Positions 51,929 to 61,808 of a stretch of DNA of 64,000 nt are shown here, piece by piece (positions within the stretch are counted from its first letter, which is position 1; each line of letters begins with the position of its first letter). Origin of the DNA: Cellulomonas chengniuliangii (GTDB lineage Bacteria; Actinomycetota; Actinomycetes; Actinomycetales; Cellulomonadaceae). The DNA lies in contig NZ_CP101988.1 in NCBI RefSeq assembly GCF_024508335.1, forward strand, positions 3,507,555-3,571,554. The letters run 5' to 3'. The position numbers were made by a program, and so were the translations under genes. Under the pieces are notes generated by a model that was not told the DNA's origin, searched no databases, and saw only the letters and a list, made by a program, of their open reading frames with translations.

Positions 51929-52933
51929 GTGACTGAGCAGCCCCTCCCGCGCGACCTGATCATCGTGGGCTCCGGCCCTGCCGGGTACACCGCAGCGATC
52001 TACGCCGCGCGCGCCGGCCTGGCGCCCCTCGTCATCGCCGGCTCCGTCACGGCGGGCGGCGCCCTGATGAACACCACCGAGGTGGAGAACTTCCCCGGAT
52101 TCCCCGACGGCATCCAGGGCCCCGAGCTCATGGAGAACCTGCAGAAGCAGGCCGAGAAGTTCGGCGCCGAGATCCTCTGGGACGACGTCGTGAAGATGGA
52201 CCTCACCGGCGACGTGAAGACCGTCGAGCTGGGCAGCGGCGACGTGTTCCGCGCCGTCGCGGTCATCCTGTCCACCGGCTCCGCGTACCGCGAGCTCGGC
52301 CTGCCCGACGAGAAGCGCCTCTCCGGCCGCGGTGTCTCGTGGTGCGCCACCTGCGACGGCTTCTTCTTCCGCGACCAGGACATCCTGGTGGTCGGTGGCG
52401 GCGACTCCGCCGTCGAGGAGGCCACGTTCCTCACCCGCTTCGGCAAGAGCGTCACGATCGTGCACCGCCGTGACGACCTGCGCGCCTCGAAGATCATGGC
52501 GGACCGCGCCAAGGCCAACCCGAAGATCAACTTTGCCTGGAACAGCGAGGTCGTCGCCATCCACGGGACCGAGAAGGTCACCGGCGTCACCCTCCGCGAC
52601 ACCGTCACCGGCGCCGAGCGCGAGGTCGGCGCCGCGGGAGTCTTCGTCGCCATCGGCCACGTGCCGCGCTCCGAGCTCGTCGTCGGCCAGGTGGACGTCG
52701 ACGAGAACGGGTACATCGAGGTCGTCGGCCGCACCACCGCCACCAACCTGCCGGGCGTCTTCGCCTGCGGCGACGTGGTCGACCACACCTACCGCCAGGC
52801 CATCACCGCGGCCGGCACGGGCTGCTCGGCGGCCATCGACGCCCAGAACTACCTGGCGGCGCTCGCGCACGTCGACCCGGCCTCCCCGTCGGAGATCCCC
52901 GCCGCCCTCGTCGAGGAGGAGAAGGCCCTGTGA
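51929..52933 (+). CDS. trxB: thioredoxin reductase
   Basis: A 334-residue FAD/NADPH-dependent reductase of thioredoxin. FAD motif [17 protein letters not shown] near residues 12-28. The redox pair is Cys139-Ala-Thr-Cys142. The NADPH motif is [10 protein letters not shown]. The FAD-binding C-terminal [20 protein letters not shown] is conserved. The GTG at 51929 has AAGGA upstream. The next gene, trxA, overlaps by 4 bp. Confidence 0.97.
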   Translation: MTEQPLPRDLIIVGSGPAGYTAAIYAARAGLAPLVIAGSVTAGGALMNTTEVENFPGFPDGIQGPELMENLQKQAEKFGAEILWDDVVKMDLTGDVKTVELGSGDVFRAVAVILSTGSAYRELGLPDEKRLSGRGVSWCATCDGFFFRDQDILVVGGGDSAVEEATFLTRFGKSVTIVHRRDDLRASKIMADRAKANPKINFAWNSEVVAIHGTEKVTGVTLRDTVTGAEREVGAAGVFVAIGHVPRSELVVGQVDVDENGYIEVVGRTTATNLPGVFACGDVVDHTYRQAITAAGTGCSAAIDAQNYLAALAHVDPASPSEIPAALVEEEKAL

Positions 52934-53271
52934 GCACCCTCGAGGTCACGGATGCCACGTTCCAGTCCGAGGTGCTCGACGCCGACCTGCCGGTGCTGGT
53001 CGACTTCTGGGCGCCGTGGTGCGGACCGTGCCGCATGGTCGCCCCAATCCTCGAGGAGCTGGCCGAGGAGTACGCCGGCCGCCTGAAGGTCGTGAAGCTC
53101 AACTCGGACGACAACCCCGAGGTCACGGCGCGCTACAGCGTCGTGTCGATCCCGACGCTGAACTTCTACGTCGGCGGCGAGCTGGCGCGCACGGTCATCG
53201 GTGCGCGGCCCAAGCAGGCGATCGCCAAGGAGCTCGACGAGGTGCTCGCCGAGGCCGCCACCGGCGCCTGA
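52930..53271 (+). CDS. trxA: thioredoxin
   Basis: A 113-residue thioredoxin with the active site WCGPC (near residues 33-37) and the cis-Pro segment VSIPTLNFY. Its GTG overlaps the trxB stop. The pair forms the main disulfide-reducing system; a SigM-type sigma factor and anti-sigma gene often lie just upstream in other actinobacteria but are absent here. Confidence 0.97.
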   Translation: MSTLEVTDATFQSEVLDADLPVLVDFWAPWCGPCRMVAPILEELAEEYAGRLKVVKLNSDDNPEVTARYSVVSIPTLNFYVGGELARTVIGARPKQAIAKELDEVLAEAATGA

Positions 53272-53438
53272 TCGCCTCGGCGGCGCCGGCCGCGCACCTT
53301 ATGGCCCACTGACCCCGCCCACCCTCGCCGCTCCGGCACACTCTGCCGGAGCGGCGCGAATGTGACGGTGCGGTGTGGGTCCGCGCGGCGCATGGACGGT
53401 GGGCGGTCGACGGCGCTGGCGCGTGCGACACTCGGAAG

Positions 53439-54782
53439 GTGAGCGCGAACCTGAATCCCGGCGGCTCTGCGTCGGGCACTCCCCCGCACGCCGCTGCTGC
53501 CGGCACCAGGCTCGATCCCTGGTTGTCCTCGTACGCGGACCGCACCCAGGGCATGCGCGCGTCGGAGATCCGCGCGCTGTTCGCCGTCGCCAACCGGCCT
53601 GAGGTCGTGTCGCTCGCCGGCGGCATGCCGTACCTCGAGGGCCTGCCCCTCGACGTGCTGAGCGACCTGGCGCAACGGGTCGTCGCGACGCGGGGCACCA
53701 CCGCGCTGCAGTACGGCTCAGGCCAGGGCGACGAGGGCCTCCGCGAGCAGATCCTCGAGGTGATGCGCCTCGAGGGCATCTCCGCGCACCCGGACGACGT
53801 CGTGGTGACGACCGGCTCCCAACAAGCCCTCGACCTCGTGACCCGCATCTTCATCGACCCGGGCGACGTGATCGTGGCCGAGGCGCCGAGCTATGTGGGC
53901 GCCCTCGGCGTGTTCAGCGCCTACCAGGCCGACGTGGTGCACGTCCCCCTCGACGCCCACGGGCTCATCCCGGCGGCCCTCGAGGAGACCCTGACCGCGC
54001 TCGCCCGGGAGGGCCGCCGAGTCAAGCTGCTCTACACCGTGCCCAACTTCCACAACCCGGCCGGGGTCACGCTCTCCGCCGAGCGACGGCCCCAGATCCT
54101 GGAGATCGCCCGTCGCCACGGGGTCCTGGTCCTCGAGGACAACCCCTACGGGCTCCTCGGGTTCGACGGCGACCCGATCCCCGCACTGCGCGCCTCCGAC
54201 GACGAGGGCGTCGTCTATCTCGGCTCCTTCTCCAAGACGTTCGCCCCCGGCTACCGGGTCGGCTGGGCCGTGGCGCCGCACGCCGTCCGCGAGAAGCTGG
54301 TCCTCGCGAGCGAGTCCGCGATCCTCTGCCCCTCCAACGCGTCCCAGCTCGCGATCTCCGCCTACCTCGCCACATGCGACTGGAAGGGCCAGGTCAAGGC
54401 TTTCCGGGAGCTGTACCGCGAACGGCGGGACGCGATGATCGGCGCCCTCTCCGAGCATCTGCCCGACGCTACGTGGACGGTCCCCAACGGCGGCTTCTAC
54501 ACCTGGGTCAAGCTCCCTGAGGGCCTCGACGCGAAGGCGATGCTGCCGCGGGCCGTGACGGCGCGTGTCGCGTACGTCCCCGGAACGGCGTTCTACGCTG
54601 ACGGCCAGGGATCCGACCACATGCGGCTCTCGTACTGCTTCCCCACACCCGAGCGGATCCGCGAAGGTGTCCGCAGGCTCGCCGGCGTCGTCGCCGGTGA
54701 GAGCGAGCTCGTCTCGTTGTTCGGCACCGGGAACGGCGCCGTCAGCCAGACGATCCAAGCTCCCGGGCCCGACCTCACCTGA
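53439..54782 (+). CDS. PLP-dependent aminotransferase (2-aminoadipate/LysN type)
   Basis: A 447-residue fold-type I aminotransferase. The PLP Lys lies in GSFSKTFAPGYRVGW (about residue 270), with the conserved YGSGQGDEGLREQI, NFHNPAGVTLS and DNPYGLL motifs. There is no N-terminal GntR helix-turn-helix, so it is not a MocR regulator. The start is a GTG at 53439; GGAAG is close to it. The adjacent ligase gene is typical of Micrococcales parB neighbourhoods. Substrate likely an alpha-amino acid, not further defined. Confidence 0.85.
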   Translation: MSANLNPGGSASGTPPHAAAAGTRLDPWLSSYADRTQGMRASEIRALFAVANRPEVVSLAGGMPYLEGLPLDVLSDLAQRVVATRGTTALQYGSGQGDEGLREQILEVMRLEGISAHPDDVVVTTGSQQALDLVTRIFIDPGDVIVAEAPSYVGALGVFSAYQADVVHVPLDAHGLIPAALEETLTALAREGRRVKLLYTVPNFHNPAGVTLSAERRPQILEIARRHGVLVLEDNPYGLLGFDGDPIPALRASDDEGVVYLGSFSKTFAPGYRVGWAVAPHAVREKLVLASESAILCPSNASQLAISAYLATCDWKGQVKAFRELYRERRDAMIGALSEHLPDATWTVPNGGFYTWVKLPEGLDAKAMLPRAVTARVAYVPGTAFYADGQGSDHMRLSYCFPTPERIREGVRRLAGVVAGESELVSLFGTGNGAVSQTIQAPGPDLT

Positions 54783-54859
54783 TCGCCTGATCCACCCGAG
54801 CATCCCCCGGCTCGAGCACATCGAGCATCGACCTGGCAGAACCCGGAGCCCCCGACGCC

Positions 54860-55819
54860 GTGAACGACACCACCAGCGCCTCCCCCGTGCGCGTCATCAT
54901 CCTTGCCGGCGGTCTCTCCCACGAGCGGGACGTCTCGCTGCGGTCGGGTCGCCGGGTCGCCGACGCCCTGCGCGCCTCAGGCGCCGAGGTCACAGTGCAC
55001 GACGTCGACGCCGATCTCGTGCCCGCGCTGCGCGAGACCGCCCCCGACATCGTGTGGCCGTTGCTGCACGGAGCGAGCGGAGAGGACGGTTCCGTGCGGG
55101 ACGTCCTCGAGCTGCTCGGCATGCGGTGCCTGGGGACCGGTCCCCGGTCGAGCAGGGTGGCGTGGAGCAAGCCGATCGCGAAGACGGTCGTGGCCCGGGA
55201 GGGCATCGACACCCCGGACTTCGTCACGCTGCCCCAGAGCCTCTTCCGGGAGCTCGGCGCCAACCGCGTGCTCGACGCGATCATCGACAGGCTCGGCCTT
55301 CCGCTGGTGGTCAAGCCGGCCACCGGTGGGTCTGCCCTGGGGGTGTCCCTGGTGCGCGACGCCGCCGAACTGCCCCGGGCGATGGTGGACTGCTTCGCCT
55401 ACGGCGACACCGCCCTCGTCGAGAAGGCAGTGAGCGGGACCGAAGTGGCCGTCAGCGTCATCGACGTGGGTGAGGGCCCTGTCGCCCTCCCCGCCGTGGA
55501 GATCGTCACGGACGGCCCTTACGACTACGACGCCCGCTACAACCCCGGCCGCACGGAGTACTTCACTCCTGCGCGCCTCTCCCCCGAGCTCGCCGCGCGC
55601 GCAGGCGAGGTGGCCGTCGCCGCCCACCGGGCGCTCGGCCTCGCGCACCTGTCCCGCACCGATCTCATCGTCGGCGACGACGGCGTCGTCTACTTCCTCG
55701 AGGTCAACGTCGCCCCGGGCATGACCGAGACGTCGCTGTTCCCTCAGGCTGCCGAAGCCGCAGGTCACGAGCTCAGCGCCCTGTACCGCTCCCTGGTGGA
55801 AGCCGCCCGCACGGCCTGA
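54860..55819 (+). CDS. D-alanine--D-alanine ligase family ATP-grasp enzyme
   Basis: A 319-residue ATP-grasp ligase. The N-terminal GGLSHERDVSLRSG corresponds to the Ddl glycine-rich start, and HGASGEDGSVRDVLELLG to the second signature. KPATGGSALGVSLV is the ATP loop and FLEVNVAPGMTETS the catalytic end. It starts at a GTG. It may be a second Ddl or an enzyme for a related dipeptide; primary ddl genes usually sit elsewhere. It ends next to the twin-parS hairpin. Confidence 0.85.
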   Translation: MNDTTSASPVRVIILAGGLSHERDVSLRSGRRVADALRASGAEVTVHDVDADLVPALRETAPDIVWPLLHGASGEDGSVRDVLELLGMRCLGTGPRSSRVAWSKPIAKTVVAREGIDTPDFVTLPQSLFRELGANRVLDAIIDRLGLPLVVKPATGGSALGVSLVRDAAELPRAMVDCFAYGDTALVEKAVSGTEVAVSVIDVGEGPVALPAVEIVTDGPYDYDARYNPGRTEYFTPARLSPELAARAGEVAVAAHRALGLAHLSRTDLIVGDDGVVYFLEVNVAPGMTETSLFPQAAEAAGHELSALYRSLVEAARTA

Positions 55820-55864
55820 GCTGCCGCCCGCGTCACCGCTCGCGGGCGCCTCTGTTAATCCCCG

Positions 55865-55880
55865 TGTTCCACGTGAAACG
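55865..55880. other. parS-like site 1
   Basis: TGTTCCACGTGAAACG, two differences from the actinobacterial consensus TGTTTCACGTGAAACA. Left arm of the hairpin. Confidence 0.75.
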
Positions 55881-55902
55881 GCCAGCCGGTTATCCGGCTG
55901 GC

Positions 55903-55918
55903 CGTTTCACGTGGAACA
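55903..55918. other. parS-like site 2
   Basis: CGTTTCACGTGGAACA, the reverse complement of site 1. Right arm of the hairpin. Confidence 0.75.
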
Positions 55919-55953
55919 CGGGATCTCGAGGTAACCCGAGCCGCTGCTGGCAG

Positions 55954-57264
55954 TCAGGACTTCAAGAAGCCCGGCTCCTCGGGGGCGAGGCTCTCCAGGA
56001 TGCGGTTCAGATCCTGCACCGAGGCGAACTCCACCGTCAGGCGTCCGCGCGACTTCCCCAGGTTGATCTTCACGCGGGTGTCGAGCCGGTCAGACAGGCG
56101 GGACGCGAGCTCGTCCAGCGCCTCGTTCCGCTCCCCCGCCCGAGGCTTGCGACGCGTCGGGGCCTCCTCGCCGCCGAGGGAGACGATCTCCTCGACAGCA
56201 CGGACCGACAGTCCTTCCGAGACGATCCGCTGGGCGAGCCTCTCGATCGCCGCGCCGTCGGTCAGACCGAGCAGGGCGCGAGCGTGTCCGGCGGACAGCA
56301 CACCGGCCGCCACACGCCGCTGCACCAGCGGCGGCAGCCGCAGCAGGCGGAGTGTGTTGGAGATCTGCGGCCGCGATCGGTGGATGCGGGTCGCGAGCTC
56401 CTCGTGCGTGCAGCCGAAGTCGTCGAGGAGCTGACGGTAGGCCGCCGCCTCCTCGAGCGGGTTCAGCTCGGACCGGTGCAGGTTCTCGAGCAGCGCGTCG
56501 CGGAGCAGGTCGCTGTCCTCGGTGTCCCGGATGATCGCGGGGATCACGTCGAGCCCCGCGGCCTGCGTCGCGCGCCAGCGACGCTCGCCCATGATCAGCT
56601 CGTAGCCATCGGCGCCGTCAGGCCGCACCACGATCGGCTGCAGCACTCCGATCTCGCGGATGGAGCCCACGAGCTCGTCGAGTGCGTCTTCCTCGAAGAC
56701 CGTTCGCGGCTGCCGCGGGTTGGGACGGATCGACGTCACGGGGAGTTCCGCGAACCGTGCGCCCGGCACCGCGAGCAGGCCGTCATCACCCGATGACGTG
56801 CTGCCACCCGCAGCGGCGGTCGATGTTGCAGCGGCGGCTCCGTTGAGCCGCTCCCCCGTGGACGATCCCTCGCTGGCAGCGCGCGGGACATCGGCGCCCT
56901 CAGCCTGGCTGACCGACGCCTCCTCCACCGAGGCGCCGTCCACCACCTCGGCAGGGACGATCTCCGACGTCTCCATCACGGAGATGCTGACCACAGCGCT
57001 CTCCGTGACCCCGTCCGTCTTTCCGGGAGCCAGAGCCTTGGGCTGCGAGTCAGGCCGCGTCGTGGCGTCTGGCGCCGCATCTACCGAGGTTTCACGTGGA
57101 ACACCATCGCGCTCCACCGCCTCCGCGCGCTCCCGTGTCTCCTTGCGGTTGTCCGGGAAGAAGACGTCGACGGGACGTTGGCCCTCCGGGGAACGCGGCC
57201 CGTCGAGGCCGGTGGGGATCAGTGCCCCGAGACCACGCCCGAGACCTCGACGCTTCTCGCTCAC
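55954..57264 (-). CDS. parB: chromosome-partitioning protein ParB
   Basis: A 436-residue CTP-dependent DNA clamp that loads at parS and spreads. An acidic, poorly conserved N-terminal region of about 170 residues precedes the CTPase domain with [10 protein letters not shown] and GERRWRAT. The helix-turn-helix is in [24 protein letters not shown]. The C-terminal dimer domain is [20 protein letters not shown]. The start GTG overlaps the parA stop (GTGA). A parS-like site (57088-57103) lies inside the N-terminal coding part. Confidence 0.96.
   Translation of the reverse strand: MSEKRRGLGRGLGALIPTGLDGPRSPEGQRPVDVFFPDNRKETRERAEAVERDGVPRETSVDAAPDATTRPDSQPKALAPGKTDGVTESAVVSISVMETSEIVPAEVVDGASVEEASVSQAEGADVPRAASEGSSTGERLNGAAAATSTAAAGGSTSSGDDGLLAVPGARFAELPVTSIRPNPRQPRTVFEEDALDELVGSIREIGVLQPIVVRPDGADGYELIMGERRWRATQAAGLDVIPAIIRDTEDSDLLRDALLENLHRSELNPLEEAAAYRQLLDDFGCTHEELATRIHRSRPQISNTLRLLRLPPLVQRRVAAGVLSAGHARALLGLTDGAAIERLAQRIVSEGLSVRAVEEIVSLGGEEAPTRRKPRAGERNEALDELASRLSDRLDTRVKINLGKSRGRLTVEFASVQDLNRILESLAPEEPGFLKS
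57088..57103. other. parS-like site 3, inside parB
   Basis: GGTTTCACGTGGAACA, two differences from consensus, within codons of the variable N-terminal region. Confidence 0.75.
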
Positions 57265-59606
57265 AACTCCTCCTGGTGCTGGGGGGCGGCGCCGGCGTCA
57301 TCGCCGAGACCGTTCGATGCTGGGGTGGGGTTGCTGCTGTGCGCCGACGCCATGGCCTCCGCTGCCTGCCAGGCCCGCGCCGCCGTGGAGGGCACCGCTC
57401 TCCCGGCTGCTGTCTCCGCACGCTCGGCGAGCTCGCGCGCAGCCTCGAGGTACGCCAGGGCTCCCGAGGAGCCGGCGTCGTACGTCATGACCGTCTGGCC
57501 GTAGCTCGGCGCCTCCGAGATGCGCACGGAGCGCGGGACGGCCGTCCGGAGCGTGACGTCCGGGAAGTGCTCGCGGACCTCCTGGGCCACCTGCTGAGCA
57601 AGGTTCGTCCGCGCGTCGTACATGGTCAACAAGATCGTGGACACGTGAAGCTGCGGATTGAGGTGCGCCTGGATGAGCTGAATGGTCTTGAGGAGCTGCG
57701 TCAGCCCTTCCAGCGCGTAGTACTCGCACTGGATCGGGATCAGCACCTCGCGGGCGACCACGAACGCGTTGACGGTGAGCAGGCCCAGGCTCGGAGGGCA
57801 GTCCACGAAGACGTAGTCGATGGGCTCCTGGCCCGCGGCGATGCGCCCTTCGAGGTACTGGTCCAGCGCCGTCCGCAGTCTCGTCTCCCGAGCCACCATC
57901 GACACCAGCTCGATCTCGGCTCCGGACAGGTCGATCGTCGCCGGCAAGCACCAAAGGTTCGGAGTGTCCGGGCTCTGCTGGACCGCGTCCGCCATCGGGG
58001 CGCCCTCGACCAGCACCTCGTAGATCGACGGCGTGCCTGCCCGGTGGTCGACGCCGAGAGCAGTGGACGCGTTCCCCTGGGGATCGTTGTCCAGCACCAG
58101 CACGTTCAGCCCGGCTTGTGCGAGCGCGGCTGCCATGTTCACCGTGGTGGTCGTCTTGCCGACGCCACCCTTCTGGTTCGCGACGGTGATCACGCGAGTC
58201 TTGGCCGGTCGTGGGAACTTGCGTCCACGGAGCTCGATGCGCCGACGCGCATCCTCCTGGATCTGGGCCATCAGTGGTGTGTCCTCATCTGCGTCCGGCA
58301 GGCTCTCGACGAGCGCCGCACGCCTCTCTTCATCGGAGTCGGTGGGGTGGGCTGGCGCATCTGCCGAGGCTTCCGGGCCGCTGCCCTCCGCGCTCTGACC
58401 TGCATGAACACCATTATCGACGACACCGGCCCGCGAACTGGGCCGTGTCGAGGCATATTTGTCCGCGGCCTCGGCCGCTTCCCGCGCGGCGTCCGCGACC
58501 AGTGGTGGAAGGGCGACGGGCTCGCTCTCGCGCCGCTGCGGCTGGGGGCCGTGACTGCCCGACTCATCATCGCGGCCATCGCCCAACGGGTGCATGGTGG
58601 AAGGGCTGAGCACGTCGAACTCCGGCACCGCGTTCACGTCTCCGGAGGAGCTGTCCAGGCCAGCCGCATCTGTGGCTACCCCGTGCTCGTCTCCGCCGTG
58701 CTCGTCTCCCCCGCGCTCATCCTCGTGGGCGATCGAGCCGGCTTCCCTCGTGAGGGCATCGCCGTTGTCAGCCCTCCGCGACACGTCGGCGTCGTCGCCT
58801 GTTTCACGTGGAACGTCGGCCACACCATCCCCGTCGGTCTCAGCCGACATCGAATCTGCGGCGGGGAGTTCGCGGCCGCTGTTGACGGGTGACCAGACGA
58901 GAGGCCGACTCTGCGCGACCGCAGAACGGGACGGCGCCGACCACGGGGCCTCTGGGGCAGCAGCCGCAGCGGGCGGTGTGGTGGCGCCCTCCGCGGGGTT
59001 CTCCCTGTGCCGAGCAGACGGCTGGGATCCGTTTGCGGCAGCGCCCCACGGATCGACGCCTGTGCGATGCTCCTCGGTGGCCGACCAGGCGGCGACGATG
59101 GAGCCGTCGGGAGTCGTTTCACGTGAAACGAGATGCTCTGACGCGCTAGGTATCGCGACGCGCGGCTCGGTGACGCTGTGGGCGGCAGCCGTGGCGGCGT
59201 CCGCCAGGCTCCCGTACGCGTCGCCCTGGGCGAGCAGTGGATCCTGCTCGGTCGTCAGTCCCGCGGAGATCGTCCCCGCGCCCGGCGGACCTGCCACTTG
59301 CTGTCCGCCATCGTGAGCTGTTGCCGCCTCACGGATTGTCGAGACCCGCGTGACATCGGAACCGCCCTGCGGGCTCGCGCCAGTACCAGTGGCGCCGTCG
59401 TGGCCGCCACCAGCATCGCGGCCGCCACCAGCATCATGGCCGCCACCAGCATCATGGCCGCCAGCAGCGTCGTGGCCTTTGGCGGCAGGGGTCGGCGCGC
59501 CCTCTGACTCGGCTGCGGGCGTGGGCGACCACGCAGAGCGGGGCAGGCCCGTCGAGACGGGGCGCTCCTCCGCTGCCTGCTTGCGCTTCTTCTTCCTACC
59601 GAACAC
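57261..59606 (-). CDS. parA: chromosome-partitioning ATPase ParA with long N-terminal extension
   Basis: About 781 residues with the GTG at 59606 (GAGAGG upstream); reading extends to 59672. The ParA/MinD-like ATPase (about 470-735) has [20 protein letters not shown] and DCPPSLG. It should position origins with ParB. The preceding 470 residues are acidic and low in complexity, with a repeat (GHDAGG units) at 59401-59472, and end in a basic stretch [14 protein letters not shown]. Typical ParA is about 260-340 aa, so this is an unusual extension. Two parS-like sites lie in the extension. Confidence 0.92.
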   Translation of the reverse strand: MFGRKKKRKQAAEERPVSTGLPRSAWSPTPAAESEGAPTPAAKGHDAAGGHDAGGGHDAGGGRDAGGGHDGATGTGASPQGGSDVTRVSTIREAATAHDGGQQVAGPPGAGTISAGLTTEQDPLLAQGDAYGSLADAATAAAHSVTEPRVAIPSASEHLVSRETTPDGSIVAAWSATEEHRTGVDPWGAAANGSQPSARHRENPAEGATTPPAAAAAPEAPWSAPSRSAVAQSRPLVWSPVNSGRELPAADSMSAETDGDGVADVPRETGDDADVSRRADNGDALTREAGSIAHEDERGGDEHGGDEHGVATDAAGLDSSSGDVNAVPEFDVLSPSTMHPLGDGRDDESGSHGPQPQRRESEPVALPPLVADAAREAAEAADKYASTRPSSRAGVVDNGVHAGQSAEGSGPEASADAPAHPTDSDEERRAALVESLPDADEDTPLMAQIQEDARRRIELRGRKFPRPAKTRVITVANQKGGVGKTTTTVNMAAALAQAGLNVLVLDNDPQGNASTALGVDHRAGTPSIYEVLVEGAPMADAVQQSPDTPNLWCLPATIDLSGAEIELVSMVARETRLRTALDQYLEGRIAAGQEPIDYVFVDCPPSLGLLTVNAFVVAREVLIPIQCEYYALEGLTQLLKTIQLIQAHLNPQLHVSTILLTMYDARTNLAQQVAQEVREHFPDVTLRTAVPRSVRISEAPSYGQTVMTYDAGSSGALAYLEAARELAERAETAAGRAVPSTAARAWQAAEAMASAHSSNPTPASNGLGDDAGAAPQHQEEL
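58800..58815. other. parS-like site 4, inside parA
   Basis: TGTTTCACGTGGAACG, two differences from consensus, in the low-complexity coding part of parA. Confidence 0.75.
59115..59130. other. parS-like site 5, inside parA
   Basis: CGTTTCACGTGAAACG; the 14-bp core GTTTCACGTGAAAC is perfect. Confidence 0.85.
59401..59472. repeat. four 18-bp tandem repeats in parA
   Basis: Units of the form TGGCCGCCACCAGCATCA at 59401, 59419, 59437 and 59455 encode the repeated Gly-His-Asp-Ala-rich hexapeptides in the parA extension. Confidence 0.85.
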
Positions 59607-60276
59607 CGCGCTCAGCCTCTCGAACGACGCGGACAACCGTCGTCTGCTCGGCTCCGTCGATCGTGGACGCACTGATGACCTCCGCGGGACCGCCGCCGAG
59701 CTTCTTCGCCCAGCGCGCGCCAGCCTCCACCTCGTCCTGGGCTCGGGCTCCCTTCAGGGCAACGAGCACGCCACCCTTCCCCAACAAGGGCAGTGCCCAC
59801 CGGTACAGGCGGTCGAGCGGCGCCACCGCACGCGCGGTGACAGCGTCAGCGCGGAGCTCCCCGTGCAGGTCCTCGGCCCGTCCGCGTGTGACGACGGCAT
59901 TGGACAGGCCGAGTGTCTCGACGACCTCGTTCAACCAGTCGATCCGGCGCTCCATCGGCTCGAGCAGCACGACCTCGGCCTCTGGCCGGAGAGCCGCGAC
60001 GACCACGCCGGGCAGGCCGGCGCCCGAGCCGATGTCGACAATCCTGCCGGTGACCGGGAGGAACGGGACGACCGCGGCCGAGTTGAGCAGGTGCCGCTCC
60101 CACAGCCGGGGGACCTCCCGAGGCCCCACCAGGCCTCGCAGCACTCCCTCATCGGTCAGCAGGCGGTGGAACGCTTCGACCTGGGGCCATGCCGCACCGA
60201 AGTACTCGACCAGGCGCTCATCGTCCTGCCAGGGATCGGCCTCCGTCTGCACCGAATCGTTCTCGTCGCTCGACAC
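59596..60276 (-). CDS. rsmG: 16S rRNA (guanine-N7)-methyltransferase RsmG
   Basis: A 226-residue methyltransferase that modifies G527 of 16S rRNA (E. coli numbering). The SAM motif is VDIGSGAGLPGVVVAALRP (near residues 80-98), followed by LEPMERRIDWL. The RHLLNSAAV segment before it is typical. It overlaps the parA start by 11 bp, so the two are probably co-translated. Upstream a non-coding spacer of almost 1 kb separates it from jag. Confidence 0.95.
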   Translation of the reverse strand: MSSDENDSVQTEADPWQDDERLVEYFGAAWPQVEAFHRLLTDEGVLRGLVGPREVPRLWERHLLNSAAVVPFLPVTGRIVDIGSGAGLPGVVVAALRPEAEVVLLEPMERRIDWLNEVVETLGLSNAVVTRGRAEDLHGELRADAVTARAVAPLDRLYRWALPLLGKGGVLVALKGARAQDEVEAGARWAKKLGGGPAEVISASTIDGAEQTTVVRVVREAERGVR

Positions 60277-60526
60277 GCTGGTCTCCTCCTCGTGCCACCC
60301 GCGATGTCGGGAAACCGACCGCTATCCGTTCACGCTCCAGCGGTCGCGCTGCACATCTCTTCTGTCCACTCACCGGTAGGCGATCGCCCCCGACGTTCAT
60401 CGACCGACACTGGTGAGCCCGACGGATGCCCGCAGCGGCGCACGCCCGCTCCCAGCGGCGGCGGCCCTACCGTACCGTGCGGCCGATACCCGCCGCTGAT
60501 GCCACACCGACGCCACATCGCTCCCG

Positions 60527-60542
60527 TGTTTCACGTGAAACG
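60527..60542. other. parS-like site 6
   Basis: TGTTTCACGTGAAACG, the best match in the window (one difference from consensus), in the spacer between rsmG and jag. Confidence 0.9.
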
Positions 60543-61168
60543 CGGACCCTGGCCGCGTGCGGCGTTCCACGCCCACGGATGCGATTCCTGTGCGCGGCGT
60601 GCGGCGGCTAGGACCGAGCTGCCCGACTGCCCGCGAGTACCACCGCGTGAAGAGGCCTCCACAATCGGGCGGATCCCGGATCCGCCGCGAACGGCGATCC
60701 TCGGCCGGCCTTCCCCTCCCCCGCCAACCCCGCAGACCGCCCTGGGGAAGGCGCGCGACTCCAGGCATCGTCCCATCGAGGCATCACCGCCTCTCCCCTG
60801 GCATGCGTATGCGTTCCCCCGCCACGCCCACCGCACGGGAGCCGCCCGGGAGTCGCAGAGAGCAGTCGGCAGACACGCACGCCGCGCTCTTCAAACGTCT
60901 CTCGCGACGACTCCCGGGGGTGACGCGCGTAGCCGGACCGCCCGCCTGCTCATCACAGCGGCCGCTCATCAGAGCGCCCCCCCATCGCACTGCCCGCCCA
61001 TCGCACTGCTCCGCAACTGACGCCGCCACGCCCGAGGCGCGCCGGACGCCTGTGGATGACCCGTGTGGCTCTCGGCGCTGCCCAGCGCGATCAACGGCAG
61101 TCACGCGCTCACACCCGCACACCACGCACCACCCAGCCCTCCGGCATGCGTCCCGCGCCGCATCCCGC

Positions 61169-61184
61169 GGTTTCACGTGAAACG
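61169..61184. other. parS-like site 7
   Basis: GGTTTCACGTGAAACG with a perfect 14-bp core, 70 bp downstream of the end of jag. Confidence 0.85.
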
Positions 61185-61253
61185 ACGGACGGCCGGCCCT
61201 CCCGGGCCGACCGTCCGTCGTCTCTGTCTGGGCTGGGGTGGCCCGGCGCTCTG

Positions 61254-61769
61254 CTAAGCGGAGCGGATGACCACGTGCCGCGACGGCTCGACGCCGTCCG
61301 AGTCACTGACGAGACCAGCCGCAGCGACAGCGTCATGCACGACCTTGCGCTCAAAGGGGTTCATCGCGTCGAGAGCCACGTCCGCACCGGATGCCTTGAC
61401 GCGCGCGATCGCCTCGTTCGCAATGGCAATGAGCTCGAGCCGGCGGCCTGCACGGAACCCGGCGATGTCGAGCATCAGCCGGCTCCGCTCACCCGTCTTT
61501 GCCTGCACGGCCAGTCGGGTCAGCTCCTGCAGGGCGTCCAGCACCTCACCGTCGCGCCCAACGAGGCGACGCAGCGTCCGCTCCGAGCCCTCCTCGCCGA
61601 TGATCTCGACAGCCGCGCGCCCGTGATCCACATCGATGTCGATGTCGCCGTCGAGGTCGGCGATGTCGAGCAACTCCTCGAGGTAGTCAGCGGCGATCTC
61701 GCCCTCTTCTTCGAGGCGCGTGGTGGGGCTCACTTCTGCAGGCGCAGGAGGTGTTTCAGATGACGTCAT
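61254..61769 (-). CDS. jag: Jag/KhpB-type RNA-binding protein
   Basis: A 171-residue protein with an acidic N-terminus, a KH domain (including VDHGRAAVEIIGEEGSERTL and RDGEVLDALQELTRLAV) and a C-terminal R3H domain ending in VALDAMNPFERKVVHDAVAAAG. It binds RNA and affects cell division and envelope in other bacteria. It lies 39 bp after yidC in the same operon. Confidence 0.93.
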   Translation of the reverse strand: MTSSETPPAPAEVSPTTRLEEEGEIAADYLEELLDIADLDGDIDIDVDHGRAAVEIIGEEGSERTLRRLVGRDGEVLDALQELTRLAVQAKTGERSRLMLDIAGFRAGRRLELIAIANEAIARVKASGADVALDAMNPFERKVVHDAVAAAGLVSDSDGVEPSRHVVIRSA

Positions 61770-61808
61770 CAGGGCTCCTCGTGAGTCGGCTGGGCGCCGG
61801 GGTGAGCG

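Larger units (their letters stand above)
55861..55922. terminator. perfect 29-bp hairpin containing two parS-like sites
   Basis: Arms 55861-55889 and 55894-55922 pair perfectly around a TTAT loop, between the convergent ends of the ligase and parB. Each arm contains a parS-like 16-mer (55865-55880 and 55903-55918), each the reverse complement of the other. It would act as a bidirectional terminator and as a tight pair of ParB nucleation sites. Confidence 0.85.
60277..61253. other. 977-bp spacer between rsmG and jag
   Basis: No frame here has convincing homology or ribosome-binding site; the long plus-strand frame seen across it is rich in Arg/Pro and looks like a GC artefact. It contains parS-like sites at 60527-60542 and 61169-61184 and one DnaA-box-like nonamer (TCATCCACA on the minus strand, 61051-61059). 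The promoter of the rsmG-parAB operon must lie near its left end. Confidence 0.6.

Noticed and set aside
53439..54782. MocR-type transcription regulator
   Set aside because: The aminotransferase has no N-terminal GntR helix-turn-helix.
59401..59472. Tandem repeats as a CRISPR array
   Set aside because: Units are 18 bp, directly adjacent without spacers, and in frame within parA.
59350..61020. Long plus-strand frame across parA, rsmG and the spacer
   Set aside because: Mostly antisense to known genes and rich in Arg/Pro/Ser, without homology or a start signal.
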